Of a DNA stretch of 64,000 nucleotides, positions 33,707 through 42,280 are shown in pieces (the stretch's first letter is position 1; the number at the start of each line of letters is the position of its first letter). Location of the stretch: contig DATLSM010000007.1 in NCBI GenBank assembly GCA_035534175.1, positions 13,877 through 77,876 of the forward strand, in the 5' to 3' direction. Made by a program: the position numbers and the translations under genes. The stretch is from DATLSM01 sp035534175. GTDB lineage: Bacteria; Actinomycetota; Thermoleophilia; Solirubrobacterales; 70-9. The notes under the pieces were generated by a model that worked only from the letters and a program-made list of their open reading frames with translations, was not told the DNA's origin and ran no database searches.

Positions 33707-34166
33707 CGCAGGGTGAAGTCCCGCGCCCGCGCTCCCGGCCCCGGCGGCGGCGGCTCCACCGCTCGCAGGATCTTCTCCTGCAGGGCGAGCATCTCGCCGG
33801 CGTCGGCCTCATGGTCTAGGCCACAGAGGTGCAGGACTCCGTGGACAGCCGCCTCGGTCAGGTTGGAGCAGAGCGCCGCGCAGATGACCACGTCGCCCAG
33901 CTCGCGCGGGCCGGCGCTGGGGCCCGGGCCGTCGATGGGGAAGGCCAGCACGTCGGTGGGAGCATCGCGGCCGCGGTGCTCGCGGTTCAACTGGCGTATG
34001 CGCTCGGCCTCGACCAGTTCGAGCGCCAGGTGCCCGTCGGCGACGCCGGCCGCGGCGAGGGCGGCTGCCACCGGCTGGCGCAGAGCCTCGGGCACGTCGG
34101 CCAGATCGATTCCCCCCGCCTGCCCCGGTGCCGCTCGATCGCGCTCCCGGTCCCCGGCGATCGCCT

Positions 34167-34170
<4 letters not shown>
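33703..34170 (-). CDS. ybeY: endoribonuclease YbeY (16S rRNA maturation)
   Basis: The 155-residue UPF0054-family metalloprotein has the zinc motif HGVLHLCGLDHEAD (H-x3-H-x5-H) and the LNREHRGRDAPTDVLAFP signature. It matures 16S rRNA 3' ends and acts in ribosome quality control. The first about 25 residues are variable and charged. Start GTG 34170 overlaps the phoH stop (GTGA). Confidence 0.95.
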
Positions 34171-35130
<960 letters not shown>

Positions 35131-35141
<11 letters not shown>

Positions 35142-35568
35142 GCTTCTCTCGCACCGCCGCGCTGACCCGCTTGCCCTCAGCCCGCCCGCCCAGCTTGCCC
35201 ATCAGCACCGCCATCACCTGACCCATCTGCTTGAGCTCGCTCGCCCCGGTCTCGGCGATCGCGGCGTCCACCAGCTCGCCCAGCTCCTCCGGGGAGAGCT
35301 GGCGCGGCAGGTAGGCCTCGATCAGCTCTCCCTCACGCCGCTCCTCGGCCGCCTGCTCCTCGCGCCCCGCCCCGGCGAAGGCCTCGGCCGCCTCCAGCCG
35401 CTTCTTGCGCTCGCGTTGGAGCACCGCCACCTCGTCGCCCTTGCCGAACTTGGCGTCCTGCTGCAGCGCGTCGACGACCATCCGCAGCGCCGCCGCACGC
35501 CCCCGCTCCCCGGCTTTCATCGCCGTGCGCACGTCGGCCTGGACCTGCTCGAGGATCGTCTCGCTCAT
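35131..35568 (-). CDS. GatB/YqeY domain protein
   Basis: The 145-residue protein is the stand-alone YqeY type: TILEQVQADVRTAMKAGERGRAAALRMVVDALQQ at the N-terminus and a C-terminal helical part with EAYLPRQLSPEELGELVDAAIAETGASELKQMGQVMAVLMGKLGGRAEGKRVSAAVREKL. The domain is homologous to the tail of GatB, which recognises tRNA. Its role is not firmly known. ATG 35568 overlaps the murI stop (ATGA), and it runs into phoH. Confidence 0.92.
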
Positions 35569-36380
35569 CGGTTAAGGGTAGACGCGCGGCCGTCGTTCAG
35601 GGAAACCGCCTCGACCTTGCCCAGCGGCATCTGGAGGAAGCGGGTGCCGAGGTCGCGGAAGGAGTCCGTGTCGCCGGTGCAAAGGAAGCGGTAGGCGCCC
35701 TCGCCACCGGGCTGGCGAGCGAGCCCGCGGCGCTCGAGGGCGCGCTGCGCGGCGGCGGCGACCGCGTGGCCGCCGCTGACCAGGCGCACGTCGCGGCCGA
35801 GGATCCGCTGGAGCATCGGTGCGACCAGCGGATAGTGGGTGCAGCCGAGGATCAGGGTGTCGACCCCCGCCCGCTTCAGCGGCTCGCAGTAGGCGCGGGC
35901 CATGGCCATCGTCTCCTCGTCGAAGGCCGAGCCCTTCTGGATGAAGGGGGCGAGGTCGGGGGCCGAGACCTCGGTCACCTCCAGCGCACGCCCCTGTCCT
36001 TCCAGCGCCCGCCGGTAGGAGCCGCTCTGCACCGTGTTCGGCGTCGCCAGCACCCCCACCCGGCCACTGTCGGTGATCGCAGCGGCGATCTCGGCCTGCG
36101 GCTCGACCACCGGCACGACCTCCACCCCGCGCTCAGCGGCGACCGCCCGCGCCACCCCCTCGCCGATCGAGGTCGCCGTGTTGCAGGCGATCACCAGCAG
36201 CTTGGCGCCGCCGTCGAGCAGCAGCTCGGCGATGCCGGCGATCCGCTGCCTCAGGTGATCGGGGTCGCGCGTCCCGTAGGGGAACATCGCCGTGTCGCCG
36301 AGGTAGACGTAGTCCTCCTCGGGCAGCGAGACCAGGCACTCGTGCAGCACCGTGAGGCCACCGACCCCCGAGTCGAACAT
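35565..36380 (-). CDS. murI: glutamate racemase
   Basis: MurI makes D-glutamate for peptidoglycan. Motifs: MFDSGVGGLTVLHE (catalytic Asp region), YLGDTAMFPYGTRD, LVIACNTATS (first catalytic Cys), PVVEPQAE, VGVLATPNTVQSGSY, and LGCTHYPLV (second catalytic Cys). ATG 36380 gives 271 residues but removes the first residues of strand one (PIA); no ATG, GTG or TTG occurs between there and the stop of the upstream gene, so either this ATG or a rarer CTG 12 bases upstream is used. It sits 50 bases after the DUF2269-like gene. Confidence 0.94.
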   Translation of the reverse strand: MFDSGVGGLTVLHECLVSLPEEDYVYLGDTAMFPYGTRDPDHLRQRIAGIAELLLDGGAKLLVIACNTATSIGEGVARAVAAERGVEVVPVVEPQAEIAAAITDSGRVGVLATPNTVQSGSYRRALEGQGRALEVTEVSAPDLAPFIQKGSAFDEETMAMARAYCEPLKRAGVDTLILGCTHYPLVAPMLQRILGRDVRLVSGGHAVAAAAQRALERRGLARQPGGEGAYRFLCTGDTDSFRDLGTRFLQMPLGKVEAVSLNDGRASTLNR

Positions 36381-36430
36381 CGCGATCGGCAGGGACGCGT
36401 CGAGGTGGGAGGCCGCGGCGGACAGAGGCC

Positions 36431-36904
36431 TCAGGGCTTGACGACCATGAAGAAGATCGCCACGATGATGATCAGGCCGGAGAGGGTACCCACCCGGCCG
36501 ATCCGCTGGGAGACGGCGAGGAACTCCTCGCCCAGCTCCCCGCCGGACCCCAGGTCTCGCTCCGCCAGCTCTCTTGCCTTGCAGACCTGGGGCTGGAAGA
36601 AACCGTGCTGGAGGCCAAAGAGGACGAGGATCGCCACGATGCCGACGCCGACGAAGGCTTCGCTTCCCTTCCAGGGGCCATCGGCGAGCAGGTAGATGCC
36701 GGCCAGGAAAAGCACGACCATCCCGGGGTTCACCAGGTAGCGATCGGTTTTCTGGATCCCGGCCAGGATCGCCGGCGTCGCCTGTGGGAACTGCGGCGCG
36801 ACGGAGAAGAAAAGCGCATAGCCGAAGGTCGGGCCGAAGGCCACGACGACGGCCAGGATGTGAACGAAGAGGCCGACGCTGTAGCCGGTGATCGTCGCCG
36901 CCAT
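36431..36904 (-). CDS. DUF2269-like integral membrane protein
   Basis: The 157-residue protein has four hydrophobic helices (about 7-33, 56-75, 83-100, 133-155) and ends in the short basic tail FFMVVKP. The first helix begins ITGYSVGLFVHILAVVVAFGPTFGYALFF, a pattern seen in the DUF2269 family of predicted membrane proteins, for which no activity is known. It lies between prmA and murI on the same strand, 36 bases after prmA. Confidence 0.7.
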   Translation of the reverse strand: MAATITGYSVGLFVHILAVVVAFGPTFGYALFFSVAPQFPQATPAILAGIQKTDRYLVNPGMVVLFLAGIYLLADGPWKGSEAFVGVGIVAILVLFGLQHGFFQPQVCKARELAERDLGSGGELGEEFLAVSQRIGRVGTLSGLIIIVAIFFMVVKP

Positions 36905-36940
36905 CGGCGAAACGATAAGCCAAACCCCGGCGCCACACCG

Positions 36941-37813
36941 TCACCCGCGGCGGAGCACCAGCGCCGCCCAGTCACCCTCTGCCCGGCGCTCGGCCTCGGC
37001 CAGCCCGGCGAGGGCAAAGGCGGAGGCGATCCGGTCGAGCTCTGATCGGAGCAGACCGGAGCAGACGAGCGTGGCCGGGATCTTGCGAGGACTCCGCGGG
37101 GAAACGGCGGCCTGGCTGCGCCGGCCCCCTCCCCGATCGGCCCGCAGCTGGCCGGCGAGCGAGAGCAGGATCGGGGCGGTCAGATTGGCGACGGTCGTCG
37201 CAGCCAGCGGTGGCAGCTCCTGGCGCAGGTTGACCCGCCCCAGCTCCAGCGTGACCCCATTGGCCTGGGCGTTTGCCGCCGCGGCCTCGATCGCCGCAGG
37301 CTCGTGGTCAAAAGCGCACACCGGTTCCCAGCCGAGCTTGGCGGCGGCGATCGCCAGCACCCCCGAACCCGTTCCGAGGTCGCTGAGCGCGCCCCGCGCC
37401 GCGCCGGCCTCGGCCAGCTCGAGCAGGTACTCCAGGCAGAGGCGGGTGGTGGGGTGGGCGCCGGTGCCGAAGGCGCGGCCGGGGTCGAGGACGAGGTCGA
37501 TCGTGCCCCCGCGCGGCTCCTCCCAGGAGGGCCGAAGCCAGAGGCGGCCGCCGACCAAGAGCGGGCGGTGGAAATCCCGCCAGCGATCGGCCCAATCGTC
37601 GGGAACCTCGGTGGCGCTGACCTCGACCCGGCCCTCGCCCACCGCGGCCTCGATCTCCCCCAGCTCGGGCAGCTCCCCCTCGCCGCCATAGATCGCGTAC
37701 TCCACGTAGCCCGGGCCGCGCTCCTCCTCGACTCCGTTGGGCGCCAGCACGGTCAACTCGGCCAAGACCAGCTCGGCCTGGCCCGGAGCGCAGCGAACCG
37801 CCAGACGAATCAC
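36941..37813 (-). CDS. prmA: ribosomal protein L11 methyltransferase
   Basis: PrmA methylates ribosomal protein L11. The N-terminal substrate-recognition domain (1-65) precedes the catalytic domain with LDPGRAFGTGAHPTTRLCLEYL, the SAM-binding SDLGTGSGVLAIAAAKLG and the VANLTAPIL motif (N-P-P-Y-like position). Between this motif and LVCSGLLRSE there is an extra Arg/Ser/Gly-rich stretch of about 20 residues (DRGGGRRSQAAVSPRSPRKI), not typical of the family. Start GTG 37813. It is 85 bases downstream of dnaJ in the same direction. Confidence 0.93.
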   Translation of the reverse strand: MIRLAVRCAPGQAELVLAELTVLAPNGVEEERGPGYVEYAIYGGEGELPELGEIEAAVGEGRVEVSATEVPDDWADRWRDFHRPLLVGGRLWLRPSWEEPRGGTIDLVLDPGRAFGTGAHPTTRLCLEYLLELAEAGAARGALSDLGTGSGVLAIAAAKLGWEPVCAFDHEPAAIEAAAANAQANGVTLELGRVNLRQELPPLAATTVANLTAPILLSLAGQLRADRGGGRRSQAAVSPRSPRKIPATLVCSGLLRSELDRIASAFALAGLAEAERRAEGDWAALVLRRG

Positions 37814-37898
37814 CGAGCCGCCGCCGCGGGCGGGAGCGAGTGCCTCTCCGCGGCGGATTCCTCAGCCATCGCGGCGAGTGAGGTGGCGGCCCCCGGGG

Positions 37899-38570
37899 TC
37901 AACCAAAAGCTCGGCGGACGCGGGAGAAGAAGCCCGGGTCCTCACCCCGACCGGAAACGACGTTGTCCGGACCTAGTGTCTCTCCCAGCTTCTGCGCCAG
38001 CGCCCGCTGCTCCTCGGAGAGGTTGGTGGGGACGATCACCCCGACCACGATCACCAGATCCCCGGAAGGCCCGCCGCCCGTTCCCGGCAGGCCGTGGCCG
38101 CGCAGGGCGTAATGGGCGCCGTGCTGGGTCCCTGCCGGAATCTCGATCTCGCGCTCCCCCTCATGGCTGGGGATCATCACCGCCTTGCCCAGCATCGCCT
38201 CGACCGCGCTCAGCTCGACCGCGTGCATCAGGTCCTGACCGCGCATCGGCCCGCGGCGCACCTCGAACGCGAACCCGCCGCCGAAGAAGGCCCCCAGGAT
38301 GTCCTCGATCGAGCCCAGGTCTCCACCCCCGGTGGGGAAGCCGCCGGAGCGCAGGCCCTCGTGACCATAGGCGTCATAGACTCGCCGACGCTCGGGGTCC
38401 GAGAGCACCTCGTAGGCCTCGGCGGCGGCCTTGAACTTCTCCTCCGCCGCCGGGTCGTGGTCGTTGACGTCGGGGTGCAGCTCGCGCGCCAGGCGCCGAA
38501 ACGCCTTCTTCACCTCGGCCTCAGAGGCGTCTCGCCCGACCCCCAGCACGCCGTAGTAGTCGCTCGGCAT
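37899..38570 (-). CDS. compact DnaJ-type co-chaperone lacking the zinc finger
   Basis: The 223-residue protein has a full J domain (DYYGVLGVGRDASEAEVKKAFRRLARELHPDVND, HPD intact) and a short Gly/Phe linker. It then has the opening of C-terminal domain I (RGQDLMHAVELSAVEAMLGKAVMIP), and jumps straight to the domain-II ending (IEIPAGTQHGAHYALRGHGLPGTGGGPSGDLVIVVGVIVP). The four CxxCxGxG zinc motifs and the second half of domain I, about 120 residues, are absent. It should still stimulate DnaK through HPD but bind clients differently. It is 9 bases after hrcA. Confidence 0.9.
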   Translation of the reverse strand: MPSDYYGVLGVGRDASEAEVKKAFRRLARELHPDVNDHDPAAEEKFKAAAEAYEVLSDPERRRVYDAYGHEGLRSGGFPTGGGDLGSIEDILGAFFGGGFAFEVRRGPMRGQDLMHAVELSAVEAMLGKAVMIPSHEGEREIEIPAGTQHGAHYALRGHGLPGTGGGPSGDLVIVVGVIVPTNLSEEQRALAQKLGETLGPDNVVSGRGEDPGFFSRVRRAFG

Positions 38571-38579
38571 CCCAGGCGC

Positions 38580-39314
38580 TCAGTCGCTGTAGACGGTCTC
38601 AAAGTAGCGCGAGAGCTCGCGCGCGGCGGCCTGGACGGAGGCGATCGCCGTCGCGTAGTCCATCCGCAGTGGCCCGACCACGCCGACGGAGCCGAGGTTT
38701 CGCTGGCCGAGGCCGTAGTTGGCGCCGATGACGCTGACCGTGCGCAGCTCCGGCTGCGGGTTCTCGCCGCCGATCCAGCAGAAGACCGAGCGCTCCGCCA
38801 ACGCCGAGCGCAGCATCCCGAGCACGTCGGCGCGGCATTCCAGCGCGGTCATCAACCGATCGATGCGCGGCAGGTCGGAGAAGTGATCGGCGGAGAGGAG
38901 TCGCGCGGCGCCGTGCATGTAGAGCGTCCCACCCAGGGGCGGAGCGGTGGCCAGGGCCATCAGGTCTGTGACCTGGGCCAGCACCGTCGTTGTCTGGCGC
39001 ATTGCCTCGTCGACCTCTCGCCGAAGCCACAGGAGCTCCAGCTCGACCTCAGCCTCGGCCCCCGGCTCCCTCGCCTCGACCAGCGCGTCGACGTAGCGGC
39101 GATAGGCGGCGTCGGTGGGCACGCGGCCGGCCGAGGTGTGTGGGTGGGTCAGGTATCCGGCAGCCTCCAGCGCGGCCATCTCCGCTCGCACCGTCGAGGA
39201 GCCCCAGCCGAGATCGGGCCTCTCGGCGATCTGGCGCGAGGCGACCGGCTTGGCCGACCCGAGGTAGGTATCGACGACCTGGCGGAGGATCAGCTCTTGG
39301 CGCGGGGAGAGCAT
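38580..39314 (-). CDS. hrcA: heat-inducible transcription repressor HrcA (short form)
   Basis: HrcA represses chaperone operons by binding CIRCE. The N-terminal winged helix is well kept (LSPRQELILRQVVDTYLGSAKPVASRQIAERPDLGWGSSTVRAEMAALEAAGYLTHPHTSAGRVPTD). The C-terminal strands are also present (SVIGANYGLGQRNLGSVGVVGPLRMDYATAIASV). At 244 residues it is about 100 shorter than usual: the stretch after ALATAPP that normally holds part of the GAF-like and inserted dimerisation domains is gone. No CIRCE is visible in the 43 bases upstream. A TAGAAT (39324-39329) and GGAGGG precede ATG 39314. Confidence 0.9.
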   Translation of the reverse strand: MLSPRQELILRQVVDTYLGSAKPVASRQIAERPDLGWGSSTVRAEMAALEAAGYLTHPHTSAGRVPTDAAYRRYVDALVEAREPGAEAEVELELLWLRREVDEAMRQTTTVLAQVTDLMALATAPPLGGTLYMHGAARLLSADHFSDLPRIDRLMTALECRADVLGMLRSALAERSVFCWIGGENPQPELRTVSVIGANYGLGQRNLGSVGVVGPLRMDYATAIASVQAAARELSRYFETVYSD

Positions 39315-39357
39315 CGACCCTCCATTCTAGGATTCGCCCCAGCCGGAGCGCGATCCG

Positions 39358-39747
39358 CTAGAGCTCCAGCTCGGCCTCGGCGTTGCGGATGATCTGGTTT
39401 TCGCCCTGGGTCGCGACCGTGTCGATGACCACCTGCGCGCCGTCCACCGACCTGACCGTCCCGGTGACGACGATCTCTCGCTCGGGCAGGCCCATGCCGC
39501 GGAACTGGACCGAGAGGCGCTTCAGCGCGCGTGGATCGCCGCCGGCCAGCGCGGCGTTGGCTTTGGCCACCAGGCCCATGGAGTAAAGGCCGTGGAGGAT
39601 GTTGCCCGGCAGGCCCACCGCCTTGGCGAACTCGGGGTCGATGTGGATCGGGTTGAAGTCACCCGAGGCGCCGGCGTAGCGGTGCGGCAGGTACTTGTCC
39701 GGGGTGACTCTCAGCTCGGGGACCTGCTCCCCCACCGTCAGGCTCAT
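39358..39747 (-). CDS. MaoC-type (HadB-like) hydratase/dehydratase subunit
   Basis: The protein from ATG 39747 has 129 residues and the hot-dog-fold hydratase-2 motif YAGASGDFNPIHIDPEFAKAVGLPGNILHGLYSMG with the catalytic Asp/His pair (D..N..H). It matches the catalytic subunit (HadB) of actinobacterial (3R)-hydroxyacyl dehydratases that act in FAS-II elongation. GTG 39762 is an alternative start. The HadA-like gene is directly upstream on the same strand. Confidence 0.85.
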   Translation of the reverse strand: MSLTVGEQVPELRVTPDKYLPHRYAGASGDFNPIHIDPEFAKAVGLPGNILHGLYSMGLVAKANAALAGGDPRALKRLSVQFRGMGLPEREIVVTGTVRSVDGAQVVIDTVATQGENQIIRNAEAELEL

Positions 39748-39819
39748 CGGCCTGGCCTCCACTCGCTTCTGGAGGGCTCAGATCTCGATGCTCGTCCGCC
39801 GCGGCTCCCAGCAACCACC

Positions 39820-40260
39820 TCAAACCCCCCTGACGATGTTGGTCCAGACGCCGCGCACCACCTGCTCGCCGCCCTGGTTAACGGATACCGACTCAAAGAC
39901 GTAGAAGCCCTTGCCCTCTTTCTCATAGATCTCCAGGCACCTCGGGGTGGTGGTCACCTCGTCGCCCGAGCAGACGGGCTCGCCCCACTCGAATTCCTGG
40001 CCCCCGTGCACCATCGTCGCGAAGTTCATCCCCACCTCCGGATCGAACATCACCGGGCCCATCGCGGGGCTGCTGTAGACGACGGCGAACATCGGTGGCG
40101 CGACGACGTCGCGGAAGCCGGCCGCGCGAGCCGCGTCGAGCTCGAAGTGCAGCGGGTTCTCGATCCCCAGCGCGTTGGCGTACTCCTTGATCTTCTCCCG
40201 CCCCACCTGGTAGGTCGTGCCGGGCCACTGCTTGCCTATCGCATCTGTCCTGATCGCCAT
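39820..40260 (-). CDS. HadA-like non-catalytic dehydratase subunit (MaoC N-terminal type)
   Basis: The 146-residue protein has the FAS1-type dehydratase N-terminal fold: GKQWPGTTYQVGREKIKEYANALG, APPMFAVVYSS, VGMNFATMVHGGQEFEWGEPVCSGDEVTTTPRCLEIYEKEGKGFYVFES. This is the substrate-binding subunit that pairs with HadB in mycobacteria. The HadB-like gene follows at 39747, so they probably form a heterodimer. Whether they act in fatty-acid elongation or another acyl-CoA route is not shown by the context (lepA upstream, hrcA downstream). ATG 40260. Confidence 0.82.
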   Translation of the reverse strand: MAIRTDAIGKQWPGTTYQVGREKIKEYANALGIENPLHFELDAARAAGFRDVVAPPMFAVVYSSPAMGPVMFDPEVGMNFATMVHGGQEFEWGEPVCSGDEVTTTPRCLEIYEKEGKGFYVFESVSVNQGGEQVVRGVWTNIVRGV

Positions 40261-40306
40261 TAGTTCGCTCCCCCGCTCGCTCGCACCGCACTCGCCGGCA
40301 GACTAC

Positions 40307-42100
40307 CTACTCGTCGATCTCCAGAACCGCGAGGAAGGCCTCCTGAGGGACCTCCACCCGCCCCACCTGCTTCATCCGCTTCTTCCCCGCTTTCTGCTTC
40401 TTCAGCAGCTTCTGCTTGCGCGTGACGTCGCCGCCGTAGAGCTTCGCGGTGACGTCCTTGCGCAGCGCCTTGACCGTCTCCCGCGCCAGCACCCGCGAGC
40501 CGATCGCGGCCTGCACGGGAATGTCGAAGAGCTGGCGGGGGATCGTCTTGCGCAGGCGCTCGACCAGGGCCTTTCCCTGCTCGTAGGCGAAACCGCGGTG
40601 GACGATCACCGAGAGCGCGTCGACCTTGTCGCCGGCAAGCAGGATGTCGAGCTTCACCAGGTCGCCGGGGCGGTTGCCGATCGGCTCGTAGTCGAGTGAG
40701 GCGTAGCCGCGGGTGGAGGACTTGAGCAGATCAAAGAAGTCGAGGACGATCTCCGCCAGCGGCAGGTCGTAGCGGATCTGCACCCGCTGGGGGCTGAGGT
40801 AATGCATGTCGACGTGAGTGCCGCGACGCTTCTGGCAGAGCTCCATCACCGCGCCGACCTGGTCCGCCGGGGCGATGATCGTCGCCCGGATGTAGGGCTC
40901 ATCGATCTCCACAATGGAACCCGGGTCGGGCATCTCGGTCGGGCTGTGGACCTCGACCGCCCCACCGTCTATCAATCTGACCTCGTAGCGCACATTCGGC
41001 GTCGTCGCCAGCAGTTCCAGCCCGTACTCGCGCTCCAGCCGCTCGCGCACGATCTCCATGTGCAGGAGACCGAGGAAGCCGCAGCGGAAACCGAAGCCGA
41101 GCGCATCGGAGGTCTCGGGCTCATAGGAGAGCGCGGCGTCGTTGAGTGCCAGCTTGTCCAGGGCGTCGCGGAGGTCGGTGTAGCGGTCTGTATCGATTGG
41201 GAAGAGGCCGCAGAAGACCATCGGCCTCACCTCGCGGTAGCCCTCCAGCGGCTCGGCGGCGGGGCGATCGCGCGCGGTGAGAGTGTCGCCCACTCGCAGC
41301 TTGGCGACGTTCTTGATTCCGGTGATCACGTAGCCGACGTCGCCCGCCTCCATTCCGGCCACCGCGGTCATCTCCGGCCGGAAGAAGCCGATGTCGTCGA
41401 TGTCAGCCTCGGTGCCGTTCTGCATCGCGATGATGCGCTCGCGCTTGGTGAAGGCGCCGTCGACCACCCGCACGTAGGCGATCACCCCACGGTACTGGTC
41501 GAATTCGGAGTCAAAGATCAGGGCCCGGGCGGGCGCCGCGAGCTCGCCGCGCGGCGGCGGGATCCGGGCGACGATCGCCTCCAGCACGTCGATCACCCCC
41601 TCCCCGGTCTTGGCCGAGATCCGCAGCATCTCGCCCGGATCGGTGCCGAGCAGGTCGGCGATCTCGCTCGCCACGCGCTCGGGCTCGGCACCCGGCAGGT
41701 CGACCTTGTTGATCACCGGAATCAGCTCCAGCCCGTTCTCGATCGCCAGGTAGGTGTTGGCGACCGTTTGCGCCTCGACCCCCTGCGAGGCGTCGACCAC
41801 CAACAGCGCCCCCTCGCAGGCGGCGAGGCTGCGCGAGACCTCATAGGAGAAGTCGACGTGGCCGGGGGTATCGATCAGGTGGAGGTAGTAGGTCTCCCCG
41901 TCAGCGGCGCGGTACTCGACCCGCACCGCCTGGGCCTTGATCGTGATCCCGCGCTCGCGCTCCAGGTCCATCGAGTCGAGCATCTGGGCCCGCATCTTCT
42001 TCGGGTCCACGGCGCCGGTGATCTCCAGGATGCGGTCGGCGAGGGTCGACTTCCCGTGGTCTATGTGGGCGATTATCGAGAAGTTGCGGATCCGGTCCAT
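40307..42100 (-). CDS. lepA: elongation factor 4
   Basis: LepA/EF4 is a translational GTPase that helps stalled or early ribosomes. The 597 residues begin IRNFSIIAHIDHGKSTLADRILE (G1), with LIDTPGHVDFSYEVSRSLAACEGALLVVDA (G3), VINKVDLP (G4), then domain II, EF-G-like domains and the EF4-specific C-terminal domain (LAGDKVDALSVIVHRGFAYEQGKALVERLRKTIPRQLFDIPVQAAIG). All regions and normal length are present. ATG 42100. Confidence 0.98.
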   Translation of the reverse strand: MDRIRNFSIIAHIDHGKSTLADRILEITGAVDPKKMRAQMLDSMDLERERGITIKAQAVRVEYRAADGETYYLHLIDTPGHVDFSYEVSRSLAACEGALLVVDASQGVEAQTVANTYLAIENGLELIPVINKVDLPGAEPERVASEIADLLGTDPGEMLRISAKTGEGVIDVLEAIVARIPPPRGELAAPARALIFDSEFDQYRGVIAYVRVVDGAFTKRERIIAMQNGTEADIDDIGFFRPEMTAVAGMEAGDVGYVITGIKNVAKLRVGDTLTARDRPAAEPLEGYREVRPMVFCGLFPIDTDRYTDLRDALDKLALNDAALSYEPETSDALGFGFRCGFLGLLHMEIVRERLEREYGLELLATTPNVRYEVRLIDGGAVEVHSPTEMPDPGSIVEIDEPYIRATIIAPADQVGAVMELCQKRRGTHVDMHYLSPQRVQIRYDLPLAEIVLDFFDLLKSSTRGYASLDYEPIGNRPGDLVKLDILLAGDKVDALSVIVHRGFAYEQGKALVERLRKTIPRQLFDIPVQAAIGSRVLARETVKALRKDVTAKLYGGDVTRKQKLLKKQKAGKKRMKQVGRVEVPQEAFLAVLEIDE

Positions 42101-42280
42101 CGGCGTGGGCCAGTATGGCGAGCGGGGTGGGCGGGCGGGAAACCGGAGCTGTTCTCGGCGCGATGCCTACCCCCGTCCTCGACGGGGCGAGATCCGGCGC
42201 CCCTTCGCGGGGGGAATCATTCCGCCGGGCCGCGGGAGGCGCCGGAAAGAGGGCCCCACTCCCTGCGCCTGAGGGCCGCG
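42101..42280. other. GC-rich intergenic region with nested palindromes
   Basis: No gene is supported. CCCCGTC-CTC-GACGGGG (42173-42189) is a perfect 7-bp stem with a 3-base loop. CCGGCGCC (42194-42201) pairs with GGCGCCGG (42238-42245) across 36 bases. These may act as the terminator of the murJ-membrane protein transcript, which ends at 42281 and runs toward lepA. Confidence 0.45.

Noticed and set aside
37899..38570. dnaJ shortening as a pseudogene
   Set aside because: The frame is intact, the J domain and closing domain are well conserved, and hrcA next to it shows a parallel deletion. A functional short form is more likely than decay.
39315..39357. CIRCE element before hrcA
   Set aside because: No TTAGCACTC/GAGTGCTAA-like inverted repeat occurs in this gap.
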